Source: Crenobacter intestini
GTDB taxonomy: Bacteria; Pseudomonadota; Gammaproteobacteria; Burkholderiales; Chromobacteriaceae
Assembly (NCBI RefSeq): GCF_004919095.1
Contig: NZ_STGJ01000020.1
Coordinates: 1-58,412 of the forward strand
DNA: 58,412 nucleotides
Direction of reading: 5' to 3'
A program made the translations under genes and the position numbers. The notes below the pieces were generated by a model. That model searched no databases. It was not told the origin of the DNA and worked only from the letters and a program-made list of their open reading frames with translations. Position 1 is the stretch's first letter. The number at the start of each line of letters is the position of its first letter. Shown here in pieces: positions 40,545 to 49,763 of the stretch.

Positions 40545-41759
40545 TCAGAGGCGCTGAGGGGCTGACAGTGTATGGACGATTTGCGAGGCTGCTGATTCAA
40601 CCGAGAACTTCTCGTGCAGCAAGCGGCGGGCTTGCTCGCCCTGCCGCCTGCGCAGCTTAGGTTCTGTCATCAAGCGCGCTGCCGCAGCCAGCAGCGCATC
40701 GTCTGCGCCGTTTTCCAGTGCAGTACCGGCATCTGCAGCGTTGATGACCGCCATCAGGTCGTTGCCCGGGTTGACGCTGCCGAGGATGGGTAGGCCGTTG
40801 ACCATATACCCCAGCAGCTTGCCCGGAAAATTGTGTGCCTTGTGCGAGCGGGCGAGGCTGAACAGGCCGACGTCCACTTCGCACAGCACCTTCTTGAACG
40901 CCTCCTGTGGAATGGAAGGCAACAGGGTGGTATTGCCCAGCCCATGTTCGCGGATATAGCGCTCAACCAGCTCGTATTCGTCGCCCTGCCCGATAAACAG
41001 GAAGTGTGCGTCCGGGTGGTGCTGCATGCTCTTGGCTAGCCGCATCAGGTTGGCCATGTCCTGTGCGTGGCCGATATTGCCGCCGTAGAAATAAATCACC
41101 TTGCCCTGCAGGCCCAGTTGCTTGCGCAGGCTTTCTTTCTCGGATGGCGCAGCAGCCGGGGCAGGGCTGGCCCAGTTGTACAGAACCCCGGTCTTGGACA
41201 GATGGGGGTTCATCTGCCGGAATACGTCCAGGTTTTTTTGCGACATCAGGCCGATGTGGTCGGCCGCCCGATAGCTTTTCTGTTCGAAGTAGTGGAAGTA
41301 ACGCGCAATGGGCGAACCCTCGCGGATCATTCCTTCGTCGATCACCCATTGCGGGAACAGGTCGCGCAGGATCAGGTAGGCGGGGCAGCCCCACAGTTGC
41401 TTTATGCGGCGCACCAGCGGGCCGAAGAAAATGGATGGGGAGTAGTACACCACCCCGTCGATCTTGCGGCTGCGCAGGGTCGGCGCCAACGCCCGCCATG
41501 CGCGTGCCGAAAGCAGCGATTCGTTGATGGCCCGTTTGGCCTTGGGGATATCCTTCAGCGGGCCACTGCGAAAGCGCAGGATGGGGATGCCGTCCATCCT
41601 GTCTTCCACCAGCAACGCCTGCTGGCCATCGACGCCGGGGGTCAGCACGAAAGGTTCGTGCCCTTGCCGTTTAAGCTCGACGGCCAGTTCGTGCATCATC
41701 TTCGGACTGACGCGGGTGCTGTGCGGCAGGTAGTCGTCGATGATCAGTGCCAGACGCAT
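40545..41759 (-). CDS. wbuB: Glycosyltransferase family 4, WbuB-like (L-FucNAc transferase)
   Basis: A 404-aa GT-B enzyme, related to WbuB proteins that transfer L-FucNAc in O-antigen clusters. Visible parts are the N-terminal Rossmann start (MRLALIIDDYLPHSTRVSPKM), YLILRDLFPQWVID, and the C-terminal nucleotide-sugar site (GNIGHAQDMANL, LGYMVNGLPILG). It overlaps the upstream epimerase by one base (TGATG), so translation is coupled. Its position right after the UDP-L-FucNAc genes supports the donor sugar. Confidence 0.85.
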   Translation of the reverse strand: MRLALIIDDYLPHSTRVSPKMMHELAVELKRQGHEPFVLTPGVDGQQALLVEDRMDGIPILRFRSGPLKDIPKAKRAINESLLSARAWRALAPTLRSRKIDGVVYYSPSIFFGPLVRRIKQLWGCPAYLILRDLFPQWVIDEGMIREGSPIARYFHYFEQKSYRAADHIGLMSQKNLDVFRQMNPHLSKTGVLYNWASPAPAAAPSEKESLRKQLGLQGKVIYFYGGNIGHAQDMANLMRLAKSMQHHPDAHFLFIGQGDEYELVERYIREHGLGNTTLLPSIPQEAFKKVLCEVDVGLFSLARSHKAHNFPGKLLGYMVNGLPILGSVNPGNDLMAVINAADAGTALENGADDALLAAAARLMTEPKLRRRQGEQARRLLHEKFSVESAASQIVHTLSAPQRL

Positions 41760-42895
41760 CAGTACTGCCTCCACACCACGCGGCGCACGTAGTCGGTGTA
41801 ACTGTGGAGGATGCGTACCACCTTGTCGCTGACGTTCGGCATGCTGTAATCGGCGACTAGCCGCAGCCCCCGCGCGTCACCCCGCGGTTGCGAGGCCAGG
41901 ATGGCCAAGCCCTGACGCACCCGGTCGGCTTCCAGTCCGACCATCATCACTGCCGCTTCTTCCATGCCTTCCGGCCGCTCATGCGCTTCGCGCAGGTTGA
42001 GCGCGGGGAAGTTCAGGATCGACGATTCTTCGTTGATGGTACCGCTGTCCGAGAGGACGGCCTTGGCGTTCATCTGCAGGTTCACGTAGTCGTGAAAGCC
42101 CAGCGGCTTCATCAGGCGGACTTGCGGGTGGAAGCGGGCATCGGTCATATCGACACGCTTCTGGGTGCGCGGGTGGGTCGAGACCACCACCGGCAGCCCG
42201 TGCTCCTCGGCCACCATGTTGAGGATGCCCACCAGCTTGCCGAAGCAGCGCTCGGACTCGATGTTTTCTTCGCGGTGAGCGCTGACCACGAAGTACTGCT
42301 GTGCATTCAACTCCAGACGCGCGAGCGCGTCGCTCGCCTTGATTTGCGGCAGGTAGTGGTGCAGTACCTCAAACATCGGGCTGCCGGTCTTGATCACCTG
42401 ATCCGGCGGCAAGCCCTCGCGTAACAGGTAGTCGCGCGCGATGGTGCTGTAAGTCAGGTTGATATCCGACGTGTGGTCGACGATGCGGCGGTTGGTTTCT
42501 TCCGGCACCCGCATGTCGAAACAGCGGTTGCCCGCCTCCATGTGGAAGATCGGGATCTTGCGGCGCTTGGCGGGGATGACCGACAGGCAACTGTTGGTGT
42601 CACCCAGCACCAGCATCGCCTCCGGCTGCACTTGCGCCAGCACGCCATCGACCGCCGTGATCAGGTTGCCGATCGTATGCGCCGCGCTGCTGCTGCCTTC
42701 GGCGCTGTTCAGGAAGAAGTCAGGCTTGCGTACGCCCAGGTCGTCGAAAAAGACCTGGTTGAGTTCGTAGTCGTAGTTCTGGCCGGTGTGTACCAGCACG
42801 TGATCGCAGTGCTGATCCAGTGCGGCTAGCACGCGGGAAAGACGGATGATTTCTGGCCGTGTCCCGACCACCGACATGACTTTGAGTTTCTTCAT
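41759..42895 (-). CDS. fnlC: UDP-N-acetylglucosamine 2-epimerase-like, UDP-L-FucNAc synthesis (FnlC/WbjD/CapG)
   Basis: A 378-aa WecB-fold enzyme: VVGTRPEIIRLSRVLAAL, HTGQNYDYELNQVFF, HMEAGNRCFDMRVPEETNRRI and SDSGTINEES are family marks. In FnlABC/WbjBCD/CapEFG pathways it performs the last C2 epimerisation from UDP-L-PneNAc to UDP-L-FucNAc. Directly downstream of the other two pathway genes, which distinguishes it from WecB. ATG at 42895 preferred over TTG at 42901. Confidence 0.9.
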   Translation of the reverse strand: MKKLKVMSVVGTRPEIIRLSRVLAALDQHCDHVLVHTGQNYDYELNQVFFDDLGVRKPDFFLNSAEGSSSAAHTIGNLITAVDGVLAQVQPEAMLVLGDTNSCLSVIPAKRRKIPIFHMEAGNRCFDMRVPEETNRRIVDHTSDINLTYSTIARDYLLREGLPPDQVIKTGSPMFEVLHHYLPQIKASDALARLELNAQQYFVVSAHREENIESERCFGKLVGILNMVAEEHGLPVVVSTHPRTQKRVDMTDARFHPQVRLMKPLGFHDYVNLQMNAKAVLSDSGTINEESSILNFPALNLREAHERPEGMEEAAVMMVGLEADRVRQGLAILASQPRGDARGLRLVADYSMPNVSDKVVRILHSYTDYVRRVVWRQY

Positions 42896-42897
42896 TT

Positions 42898-44019
42898 TCA
42901 AACCTTGCTGCTGATCGTATCCGGGCGTTCCCGGTCAAAATTTTCGTTGGCCCACAGCATGACCACCATTTCGTCATCGCCGACATTGGTGATGTCGTGC
43001 GACCAGCCCGGGATGGTGTCGACTACCTGCGGCGCCTCACCGCTAGTGCGCAACTCGAACAACTCGTCAGTCAGCAAATGGCGGAAGCGGAACAGGGCCT
43101 GCCCCTTGATCACCAGGAATTTTTCCGTCTTGGTGTGGTGGTAATGGCCGCCACGGGTGATGCCGGGGTGGGCGGTAAAGTAGCTGAACTGGCCGCAGTC
43201 CGGCGTTTTCAGCATTTCGACAAACACGCCGCGCGGGTCTTCATGCTTGGTAAGCGGATAGGTAAACCGCTCGTTGGGCAGGTAGCTGACGTAAGTGGCG
43301 TAAAGCGCGCGTGTGAAGCCGGTGCCGACCCGTTCGCTCAGCAAACTGCTACGGCACGCAGCAAACGCTTCAATCTGTGCGGCCAGTTCGCCAAGCGTCG
43401 TGCTGTACTCGGGCTGCACCACGCCTTGCGCAACACCGGGCAGCGGCTTGTCCAGCGCGGCAATCAGCGCGGATACCACGTCGTCGACGTAGGCCAGTTG
43501 CAGGGTGGTAGCCGGGTTGTTGATCTGGATCGGCAAGCCGCGGGCCAGATTGTGGCAGAAGGTGGCCACCACCGAGTTGTAGTTGGGCCTGCACCACTTG
43601 CCGAACACCCCGGGTAGGCGGAACACCACCACCGGATTGCCGGTCTCTGCTGCCAGCAAACGCACCGCCTGTTCAGCCGCCAGCTTGCTGTGGCCGTAGG
43701 GGTTGTCCTGCACGGCCTGGGTAGAAGAAGCCAGCAGCAGCGGAATCGAGCGGCCAGTGGCGCGGATGGCGTTACACAGGGCGACGGTCAGCCCGGTATT
43801 GACCTCGGCAAACGCCGACACATCCTGCGGGCGGTTTTCCCCGGCCAGATGCACGACTGCGTCAACATCAGCCAATCTCTCGGGAAGGGTCGCAGGCGCG
43901 TCGTCCCGGTCAAATTCGCTCACAACAACGTTGGGCAATTCTCGCAAACGGGTGACCAAATTCTTGCCGATGAAGCCTTGTGCGCCGGTGACCAGAATAG
44001 TGCGCTGGGTTTGAGTCAT
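42898..44019 (-). CDS. fnlB: Bifunctional reductase with cupin domain, UDP-L-FucNAc synthesis (FnlB/WbjC/CapF)
   Basis: A 373-aa enzyme: N-terminal short-chain reductase domain (ILVTGAQGFIGKNLV, ASSTQAV, YGHSK) and a C-terminal cupin (GGHYHHTKTEKFLVIKGQALF). The CapF pattern is NADPH-dependent reduction at C4 and epimerisation at C3. The start is set by GGAGGAG seven bases before ATG 44019; a longer ORF to 44052 overlaps fnlA and lacks such a site. Follows fnlA by four bases. Confidence 0.92.
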   Translation of the reverse strand: MTQTQRTILVTGAQGFIGKNLVTRLRELPNVVVSEFDRDDAPATLPERLADVDAVVHLAGENRPQDVSAFAEVNTGLTVALCNAIRATGRSIPLLLASSTQAVQDNPYGHSKLAAEQAVRLLAAETGNPVVVFRLPGVFGKWCRPNYNSVVATFCHNLARGLPIQINNPATTLQLAYVDDVVSALIAALDKPLPGVAQGVVQPEYSTTLGELAAQIEAFAACRSSLLSERVGTGFTRALYATYVSYLPNERFTYPLTKHEDPRGVFVEMLKTPDCGQFSYFTAHPGITRGGHYHHTKTEKFLVIKGQALFRFRHLLTDELFELRTSGEAPQVVDTIPGWSHDITNVGDDEMVVMLWANENFDRERPDTISSKV

Positions 44020-44023
44020 CGCA

Positions 44024-45052
44024 TTACTCCTCCGCTTCCACCTGCTCGCCACGCACGATGGCCTGCATGAAGCGCAGTTTCATCAACAGGGCCTGCATGC
44101 CCGCTTTGTCCAGCCGCTCGGTATTGTGCGAGTTGTAGTCGATGGCTTCGGAGATGCCGACTTCACCCTGTTCGACGTACTTGCCGTAGTTCAGGTCGCG
44201 CAGGTCTGGCGGAACGCGGTAGTAGCCACCCAGATCCTGTGCGGCCACCATTTCCTCGCGGCTCAACAACGCCTCATACAGCTTTTCGCCATGGCGGGTG
44301 CCGATGATGTTGATCGGGTGGTCTGGGACGCCCAGCAGGTCGGTCAGCGCGCGGGCCAGCGTCTCGATGGTGGCGGCCGGCGCCTTCTGCACGAAGATGT
44401 CGCCCGGGTTGCCGTGCTCGAACGCATACAGCACCAGGTCGACCGCGTCGTCCAGCGTCATCATGAAGCGGGTCATGGCTGGGTCGGTAATAGTCAGCGC
44501 TTGGCCGGCGCGGATCTGCTGGGTAAACAGCGGAATCACCGACCCGCGCGACGCCATCACGTTGCCGTAACGCGTCGCGCAGATCACCGTATTGCTGCTG
44601 GAGCGGGATTTGGCGACCACCACCTTTTCCATCATCGCCTTGGAAATGCCCATCGCGTTGATCGGGTATACCGCCTTATCGGTACTCAGGCAGACCACGC
44701 GCGACACGCCGCAGTTGATCGCCGCTTCCAGCACGTTCTCGGTACCCAACACGTTGGTCTTGACCGCTTCCATCGGGTGAAATTCGCAGGAGGGTACCTG
44801 CTTGAGCGCGGCAGCATGGTAGATAAAGTCGACCCCACGGACAGCATTCAAGACAGACTGGTAATCGCGTACATCCCCGATATAGAACTTGAGCTTCGGG
44901 TTGTTGTAGCGCTTGCGCATGTCGTCCTGTTTCTTTTCGTCCCGGCTGAGGATGCGAATTTCAGCCAGGTCAGAATCCAGGAAGCGGCGCAGTACGGCAT
45001 TTCCGAAAGAGCCAGTCCCACCTGTAATAATTAATTTTTTATGTTCAAACAT
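44024..45052 (-). CDS. fnlA: UDP-GlcNAc 4,6-dehydratase/5-epimerase, UDP-L-FucNAc synthesis (FnlA/WbjB/CapE)
   Basis: A 342-aa SDR enzyme: ITGGTGSFGNAVL NAD-binding loop, STDKAVYPINAMGISKAMMEK with the YxxxK-like dyad replaced by the family's M-x3-K (MGISK), and FDVRDYQSV-type DVRDYQSVLNA. It is the first step of UDP-L-FucNAc formation. First gene of fnlABC here and first gene after the AT-rich glycan block. Confidence 0.92.
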   Translation of the reverse strand: MFEHKKLIITGGTGSFGNAVLRRFLDSDLAEIRILSRDEKKQDDMRKRYNNPKLKFYIGDVRDYQSVLNAVRGVDFIYHAAALKQVPSCEFHPMEAVKTNVLGTENVLEAAINCGVSRVVCLSTDKAVYPINAMGISKAMMEKVVVAKSRSSSNTVICATRYGNVMASRGSVIPLFTQQIRAGQALTITDPAMTRFMMTLDDAVDLVLYAFEHGNPGDIFVQKAPAATIETLARALTDLLGVPDHPINIIGTRHGEKLYEALLSREEMVAAQDLGGYYRVPPDLRDLNYGKYVEQGEVGISEAIDYNSHNTERLDKAGMQALLMKLRFMQAIVRGEQVEAEE

Positions 45053-45070
45053 GTAAATTTCCGATTTAAT

Positions 45071-46252
45071 TTATTTGGAGTGTTTGTTGATATTTCGTGA
45101 ACTGTTGAATATTTCAAGTATGTATGAAAAAGTCTCTTGACTGCAGCGATCCCATGAAAACCTATCCGAAATTTCTTTGGCATCCTGGGCGAGCTTTTTC
45201 CCATATGAAGGGTCTTTTAATATGCATTCGATTGCAGATGCTATTGATTTTGGATTTTCTGGATCGAAAAACACTCCTGCCGCCCCCAGTATTTCTGGCA
45301 TCGGTCCTCTATTAGAACTCACAATTGGTAGCGTCGATGCCATTCCTTCTATTAGGGTGTTCGGCATGTTTTCGCAACTGGATGCATAGATGAAAATATC
45401 TGCCTTAGCAAGGAGTTTAGGGATTTCCTCATGTGGAGTTGCTTTGATTGCGCGTGCAAAATTGCCATTTGGATCATGCCGGGCTATGGCATCGTTCATT
45501 TTTTTTAGCCCTAGACCACTCCCACCGCCTATAAAATCGATAGTTATAGGGTGTCCATTTTTTCGAAGCAATGCAATTGCCTCTGTGACATGCCACTGAT
45601 GCTTGTAAAGGTCAGCGTTAGATATGTACACACATTTTATTTTTTTTCGTGCTCCATCCCAGTATCCCGGCGCGGGTTCTTGTCTGAAATTGTCACTAAT
45701 ACCATGCGGTATTACTCTAAAATTTTTTGTACTCCCAGTAAAGGTTTGTAATGCATTTTTTGCATAATGAGTAAGAAATATAACGGCAGTAGAATTTCTT
45801 AGTGCGTATATCTGTAGGTGTTTAATTAGTAATAGTCTTAGGCGTGATTTTGAAAAAAACGGGTAGCGTTCCATCTCGCCGGGTTCAAAAGATAGCATAT
45901 CTCTACACATTGTGATGGATGGCTTGAACCTGCAAAAGGTAGCAGCTCCAGTGTTGAGTATTATGTTGCAGCCAAAATTATTAGCCTCAATGTGTAATTT
46001 ATTGAATTGCCACCAGATTTGATTGAAAATACCTAATTCAAGTTCTGGGGGGCTATGCTTTATGAGCCAAGGTTCGTCTGGAAGAGCGGAAATTAATTCC
46101 GGATAGGACCATACATGAACCTCTTTTATTCCAAATTTAGCAGGGTTAAGTGACCTTAATAGGCCAATTAAATGGGCTTTTGCGCCTCCAGATCGATTTC
46201 TAGATGCGTCAATGCCAATTGAGATCCCGTAGTAATTTTTTTTATTGGCCAT
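45071..46252 (-). CDS. Glycosyltransferase family 4 (serotype-specific)
   Basis: A 393-aa GT-B enzyme. N-terminus GISIGIDASRNRSGGAKAHLIGLL; C-terminal retaining-GT motif E-x7-E near SSCENMPNTLIEGMA. A longer frame from 46306 uses TTG and overlaps the previous gene; ATG at 46252 is preferred although its ribosome binding site is poor. AT-rich like its three neighbours. Sugar donor and linkage unknown. Confidence 0.85.
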   Translation of the reverse strand: MANKKNYYGISIGIDASRNRSGGAKAHLIGLLRSLNPAKFGIKEVHVWSYPELISALPDEPWLIKHSPPELELGIFNQIWWQFNKLHIEANNFGCNIILNTGAATFCRFKPSITMCRDMLSFEPGEMERYPFFSKSRLRLLLIKHLQIYALRNSTAVIFLTHYAKNALQTFTGSTKNFRVIPHGISDNFRQEPAPGYWDGARKKIKCVYISNADLYKHQWHVTEAIALLRKNGHPITIDFIGGGSGLGLKKMNDAIARHDPNGNFARAIKATPHEEIPKLLAKADIFIYASSCENMPNTLIEGMASTLPIVSSNRGPMPEILGAAGVFFDPENPKSIASAIECILKDPSYGKKLAQDAKEISDRFSWDRCSQETFSYILEIFNSSRNINKHSK

Positions 46253-46289
46253 GATATAAGTTATGTTGATTTGTTTGGCTTTACTGTGT

Positions 46290-47456
46290 TTAGGGGTGGT
46301 TGCCAATTCTAGAAATAAAATTTAAGAATAGTTTTTCTATGGATGGTGCGGTGAAATTGTGTTGAATTTTACTTAAACAATACATTCGCATGGATGCCAG
46401 ATGGTCGGTGTTGATGGAATCCAAGGCGCATACTAAATCTTCTTCTAGCTTGTCAATTCTAACAATAATTGAATCTTGCATGTGTGTGGCGATGTGGCCT
46501 ATGTCGCCAACCTTGTTCAAAATAATGGGACACCCCATAGACCAACTCTCGACGGCCTTGGTGGGAAATCCTGCATGCGCATAACGTTTTTCTTCTCGAA
46601 ATAAAATGGAAAAATCTGCTTTTTCATAAAGCGCCGGGATTTCGTCATTTCTTATTCGGCCGTGGCAGTGTACGTATTCTAAATATGCATCTGGATTTAA
46701 TCCGGATGACTTAATTTGCTGTGCTAGATCATCCCATGTTGAGCCAGCAATATCCAGTCTTACTTTTTTATTTAGACGATTTTGTAGTTTAGGGAGCACT
46801 CGAATAAAAGGGATTAATAAATCTTTCTTGCCCGCATTTCCAGCGTATAGGAAATTAATTTTTAAATTGTTGATCTCTGACGATGCCGAGGGGAGGGGGA
46901 AGGTTGTAAGTGGTGGAATGTTGATTGTGTTGCTGCCAGTGTAATGCTTCTCTAGGAAGCGACTGATGCAAATTATATGTTTGAAACGTGGGTATACCCA
47001 GTGCATTCGCACCCAGTTTTCGATTGCGGCGACGCTATATTTCCCTCCAGGGAGGTGTTCGCTTTCAAACCATTCGGTGCTGTCAAGGATTAATGTAAAT
47101 CCATGGAGTTTCTGCAGGACAAATAGTCCAAGACAAAATAATGCAGGAGGGTTATAGACGATAACTGTTTTGTAGGTGTTGTTGTTGTAAAGCCAGCGTA
47201 GTGTGTGGTGCCCTCTGAAAAGAAAGCCTATTGCTCTTTTATAAGGGGGGAGAGGCTTTTCCCTGAATTCAGCCATTGGGAAACAACTATGGCCGCGATA
47301 ATGGTATTTTTTTTTCCCATCCTCCGGTGATTCCCATCCTGCAAAAGAAACGTTAAAGCCTTGCTGTGCGAATAACTGCGCCACAGAATATACTCTTGAC
47401 GCTGCCGCATCTTTATTTGGGAATCGAAAAGCCCCGGTGTATAAGAGTGTGTTCAT
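46290..47456 (-). CDS. Glycosyltransferase family 4-like (serotype-specific)
   Basis: A 388-aa GT-B enzyme: MNTLLYTGAFRFPNKDAAASRVYSVA is the first Rossmann segment, FLYAGNAGKKDLLIPFIRVLP the second, and REEKRYAHAGFPTKAVESWSMG carries the donor-binding E residues. The start ATG at 47456 lies inside the end of the upstream membrane gene (44-base overlap). AT-rich. Donor unknown. Confidence 0.85.
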   Translation of the reverse strand: MNTLLYTGAFRFPNKDAAASRVYSVAQLFAQQGFNVSFAGWESPEDGKKKYHYRGHSCFPMAEFREKPLPPYKRAIGFLFRGHHTLRWLYNNNTYKTVIVYNPPALFCLGLFVLQKLHGFTLILDSTEWFESEHLPGGKYSVAAIENWVRMHWVYPRFKHIICISRFLEKHYTGSNTINIPPLTTFPLPSASSEINNLKINFLYAGNAGKKDLLIPFIRVLPKLQNRLNKKVRLDIAGSTWDDLAQQIKSSGLNPDAYLEYVHCHGRIRNDEIPALYEKADFSILFREEKRYAHAGFPTKAVESWSMGCPIILNKVGDIGHIATHMQDSIIVRIDKLEEDLVCALDSINTDHLASMRMYCLSKIQHNFTAPSIEKLFLNFISRIGNHP

Positions 47457-48531
47457 TTTTAGAAGTGGATGTTTGTATTTTTGTGTAAATCGCAAGAATG
47501 GTTATTGATGGTAAAATAAGCATTACATATCTTGCATTTATCGTTGGGTTCATTAGCCAAGTGAGTGTAAATGCTATGATTGATGAAGTTATTGCCCTGG
47601 CGCTTTTGCTTCGCCATAGGGATAGGTGCCTTTTTGTTGGTATTAGGTTTTTTGAAATGCACAATATAAATAAAACAGGGGGGGTTCTTAATATTTTTGC
47701 AAAATCAATAGAGTTTGACTCTGTGATTGGATTGAGCACTAGTAGTGCATCTTGAATGAATTGAATGATCCGAATTGGATTAAGTAGCAAGTACCCAATA
47801 TAGTATTTGTGGTTTATTTCACTTACTAGACTGCTGAATCCGTCGCCAAGAGTTTCCTGTTCGATAAATGGTATATTGATGGCAACTGCAGTAGCCAAAA
47901 GGCTTGTAATTATGTAGCACACTATTATGGTGTGCCTAGGTTGTCGAGAGAACTGTATCGCGGCGTATAGAATTATGTAAATAACAAGTTGTTGCCGTAC
48001 AAGAGCAAATAGAGGAATTAGTAAGAGTAATGTCCACTTTCTATTGGTTAGTCCGAATTGAATGGTTGTTAATATCAATAGAATGGTGAAGAGGTCTTTG
48101 TTGATAAGTTGGGTAAAATAAAGGAGGGATGTATTGATGAAGAAACTAAGTCTTCCGAACGCTCCTAAATTGAGTCTATTACATATTGATCTGTATGTTA
48201 CGTAGCAATAAATAAGAGTTGTTGTATTTACTATTGTAGCGAGAAAAGATATGTTTTTTGTTAATTCGTTAGGGAGTATTATAGAGAGGGTCTTGTAAAT
48301 TGCGGCGATGCCGATGTTGTTATCTGCAAGTGTGATTGCGGAGTTGTTGTCAATGTTTTCAAGATATGTTGTGTAAACGCTATGATCATGTAAGTTTGTG
48401 GCGTTTTCAACTCCAATCTTTGTTGAGTTGTTTGGATTCTCGACAAATATTTCAAAGTATATTAACGATGTTAATATTGTTAATATTACTAATATTATCT
48501 CGTATGGCAGTGTTTTTTTAATCGTTACCAT
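47413..48531 (-). CDS. wzy: Polytopic membrane protein, Wzy (O-antigen polymerase) candidate
   Basis: A 372-aa protein with about ten hydrophobic segments and one extended loop between residues about 28 and 75. No clear family signature; I call Wzy by elimination, because the cluster has a flippase and no other polymerase. The gene is strongly AT-rich, typical for Wzy genes. An EpsG-like polysaccharide protein would be the alternative. Confidence 0.6.
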   Translation of the reverse strand: MVTIKKTLPYEIILVILTILTSLIYFEIFVENPNNSTKIGVENATNLHDHSVYTTYLENIDNNSAITLADNNIGIAAIYKTLSIILPNELTKNISFLATIVNTTTLIYCYVTYRSICNRLNLGAFGRLSFFINTSLLYFTQLINKDLFTILLILTTIQFGLTNRKWTLLLLIPLFALVRQQLVIYIILYAAIQFSRQPRHTIIVCYIITSLLATAVAINIPFIEQETLGDGFSSLVSEINHKYYIGYLLLNPIRIIQFIQDALLVLNPITESNSIDFAKILRTPPVLFILCISKNLIPTKRHLSLWRSKSARAITSSIIAFTLTWLMNPTINARYVMLILPSITILAIYTKIQTSTSKNEHTLIHRGFSIPK

Positions 48532-48536
48532 TGAAA

Positions 48537-49739
48537 TTACTCGCGTTTTGATGGTTGCTTTAGTTTGATTTGCAATTTATTTATTTTTTTCACTATCGTG
48601 AATATTGTGATGATCTGTAGTGCTGCAGCTATGCTTGCGATGGTTGTGACTGTATTTAATGCGGAGGTTTTTGCGAGGAATGATGCAATGATGCCAGTTA
48701 ATAGTAATGAGTCAAATATTAGAAGTGTTTTTTGTAGTTTATATGTTCTGTATAAAACGCGGAAAGGGGTGGCTATTAGAAATGCTAAAGCCCATATGGA
48801 TATTATTGGGGTTATCTTTGCGGTCAGTTTCCATTCATCTCCGATAATAATTGGTATTATGTGTTCGCTACATGAGATAATAATTAAGATAATTGGTATA
48901 GCGAAAATGATTTTCCCATTTGATTTTATGTTTTTTATGCTTGGCAGATGGAAGGGCGTGGGTTGTGCTGATCTGTGATAAACGACCTGCGCGATGTTCT
49001 TAGAGATGAGGACAGTTGGTGCCCAGATCAATCGACTAGCCATCGCATATTGGCCAGTGATAGAAGAGTCGAAATAAATCCCAAACAAAATTAGCGGGGC
49101 ATAAAAGGCAGCTACGGAGACAAGTTCTTGGCTGGTCCCATACAGGCAAAATGATTTGTGTGTTCGTGCTGTATTTGCTAGATCGGGAAGGTGCATGCTG
49201 AATTTAGTTCTATGGTCAAGTCCAAATTTCATGAGAAATATGGCTGTAATAGTTTCAGCAAGCAAGGTTCCCAATACTAATCCATCTTTTACTTTGAAAA
49301 GTGCAAAAATTAGCTGTAGGAACACTACAAAACCAGCTCGCACAATGTAATATTTCGATATTTTTGCAAAGCAGCCTCTGTAAATTAGGTAACCGTTGCA
49401 GGTGTTAATAATGGCGATGGATAGTGTTAGCCAGAGTGTATAGATGCCTAGGCTGCCAATAATGAGCGATGGTACTAGAAATAAAAAGGCAAAAAATAAA
49501 GCAATGCTTTGGGTGTGGTTAGTGAGTGATCTGGCCTCATTTTCGTTGTGGCTTAGCGGGATTGCAAGGTGTAACTGCAATGTAGCAATAATAGTGCTAA
49601 AGGTTGCGAAAGCTTGAATTTGCGCTAGGAAACCGAAATCACTAGCGGAGTATATGCGAGATAGGATTAACAGGGACGATAATTGAATGGCTTGGGCGAT
49701 ACCATTGCCAAAAAGTAGTTTCTTGATGTGATTTAGCAT
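48537..49739 (-). CDS. wzx: Wzx-type oligosaccharide flippase
   Basis: A 400-aa protein with about twelve membrane helices, starting MLNHIKKLLFGNGIAQAIQLSSLLILSRIYS, which matches the opening of the MATE/PST flippases. It should translocate the undecaprenyl-linked repeat unit to the periplasm. First gene of the AT-rich block, five bases before the Wzy candidate. An IS element begins 24 bases before its start, so its own promoter context is altered. Confidence 0.85.
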   Translation of the reverse strand: MLNHIKKLLFGNGIAQAIQLSSLLILSRIYSASDFGFLAQIQAFATFSTIIATLQLHLAIPLSHNENEARSLTNHTQSIALFFAFLFLVPSLIIGSLGIYTLWLTLSIAIINTCNGYLIYRGCFAKISKYYIVRAGFVVFLQLIFALFKVKDGLVLGTLLAETITAIFLMKFGLDHRTKFSMHLPDLANTARTHKSFCLYGTSQELVSVAAFYAPLILFGIYFDSSITGQYAMASRLIWAPTVLISKNIAQVVYHRSAQPTPFHLPSIKNIKSNGKIIFAIPIILIIISCSEHIIPIIIGDEWKLTAKITPIISIWALAFLIATPFRVLYRTYKLQKTLLIFDSLLLTGIIASFLAKTSALNTVTTIASIAAALQIITIFTIVKKINKLQIKLKQPSKRE

Positions 49740-49763
49740 TTTTGATGGGGTGTGGTTGGCTTA

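Noticed and set aside
47459-47755. Short frames on both strands within the Wzy candidate and its overlap
   Set aside because: No ribosome binding sites, and they lie in other frames of a gene with clear membrane-segment periodicity.
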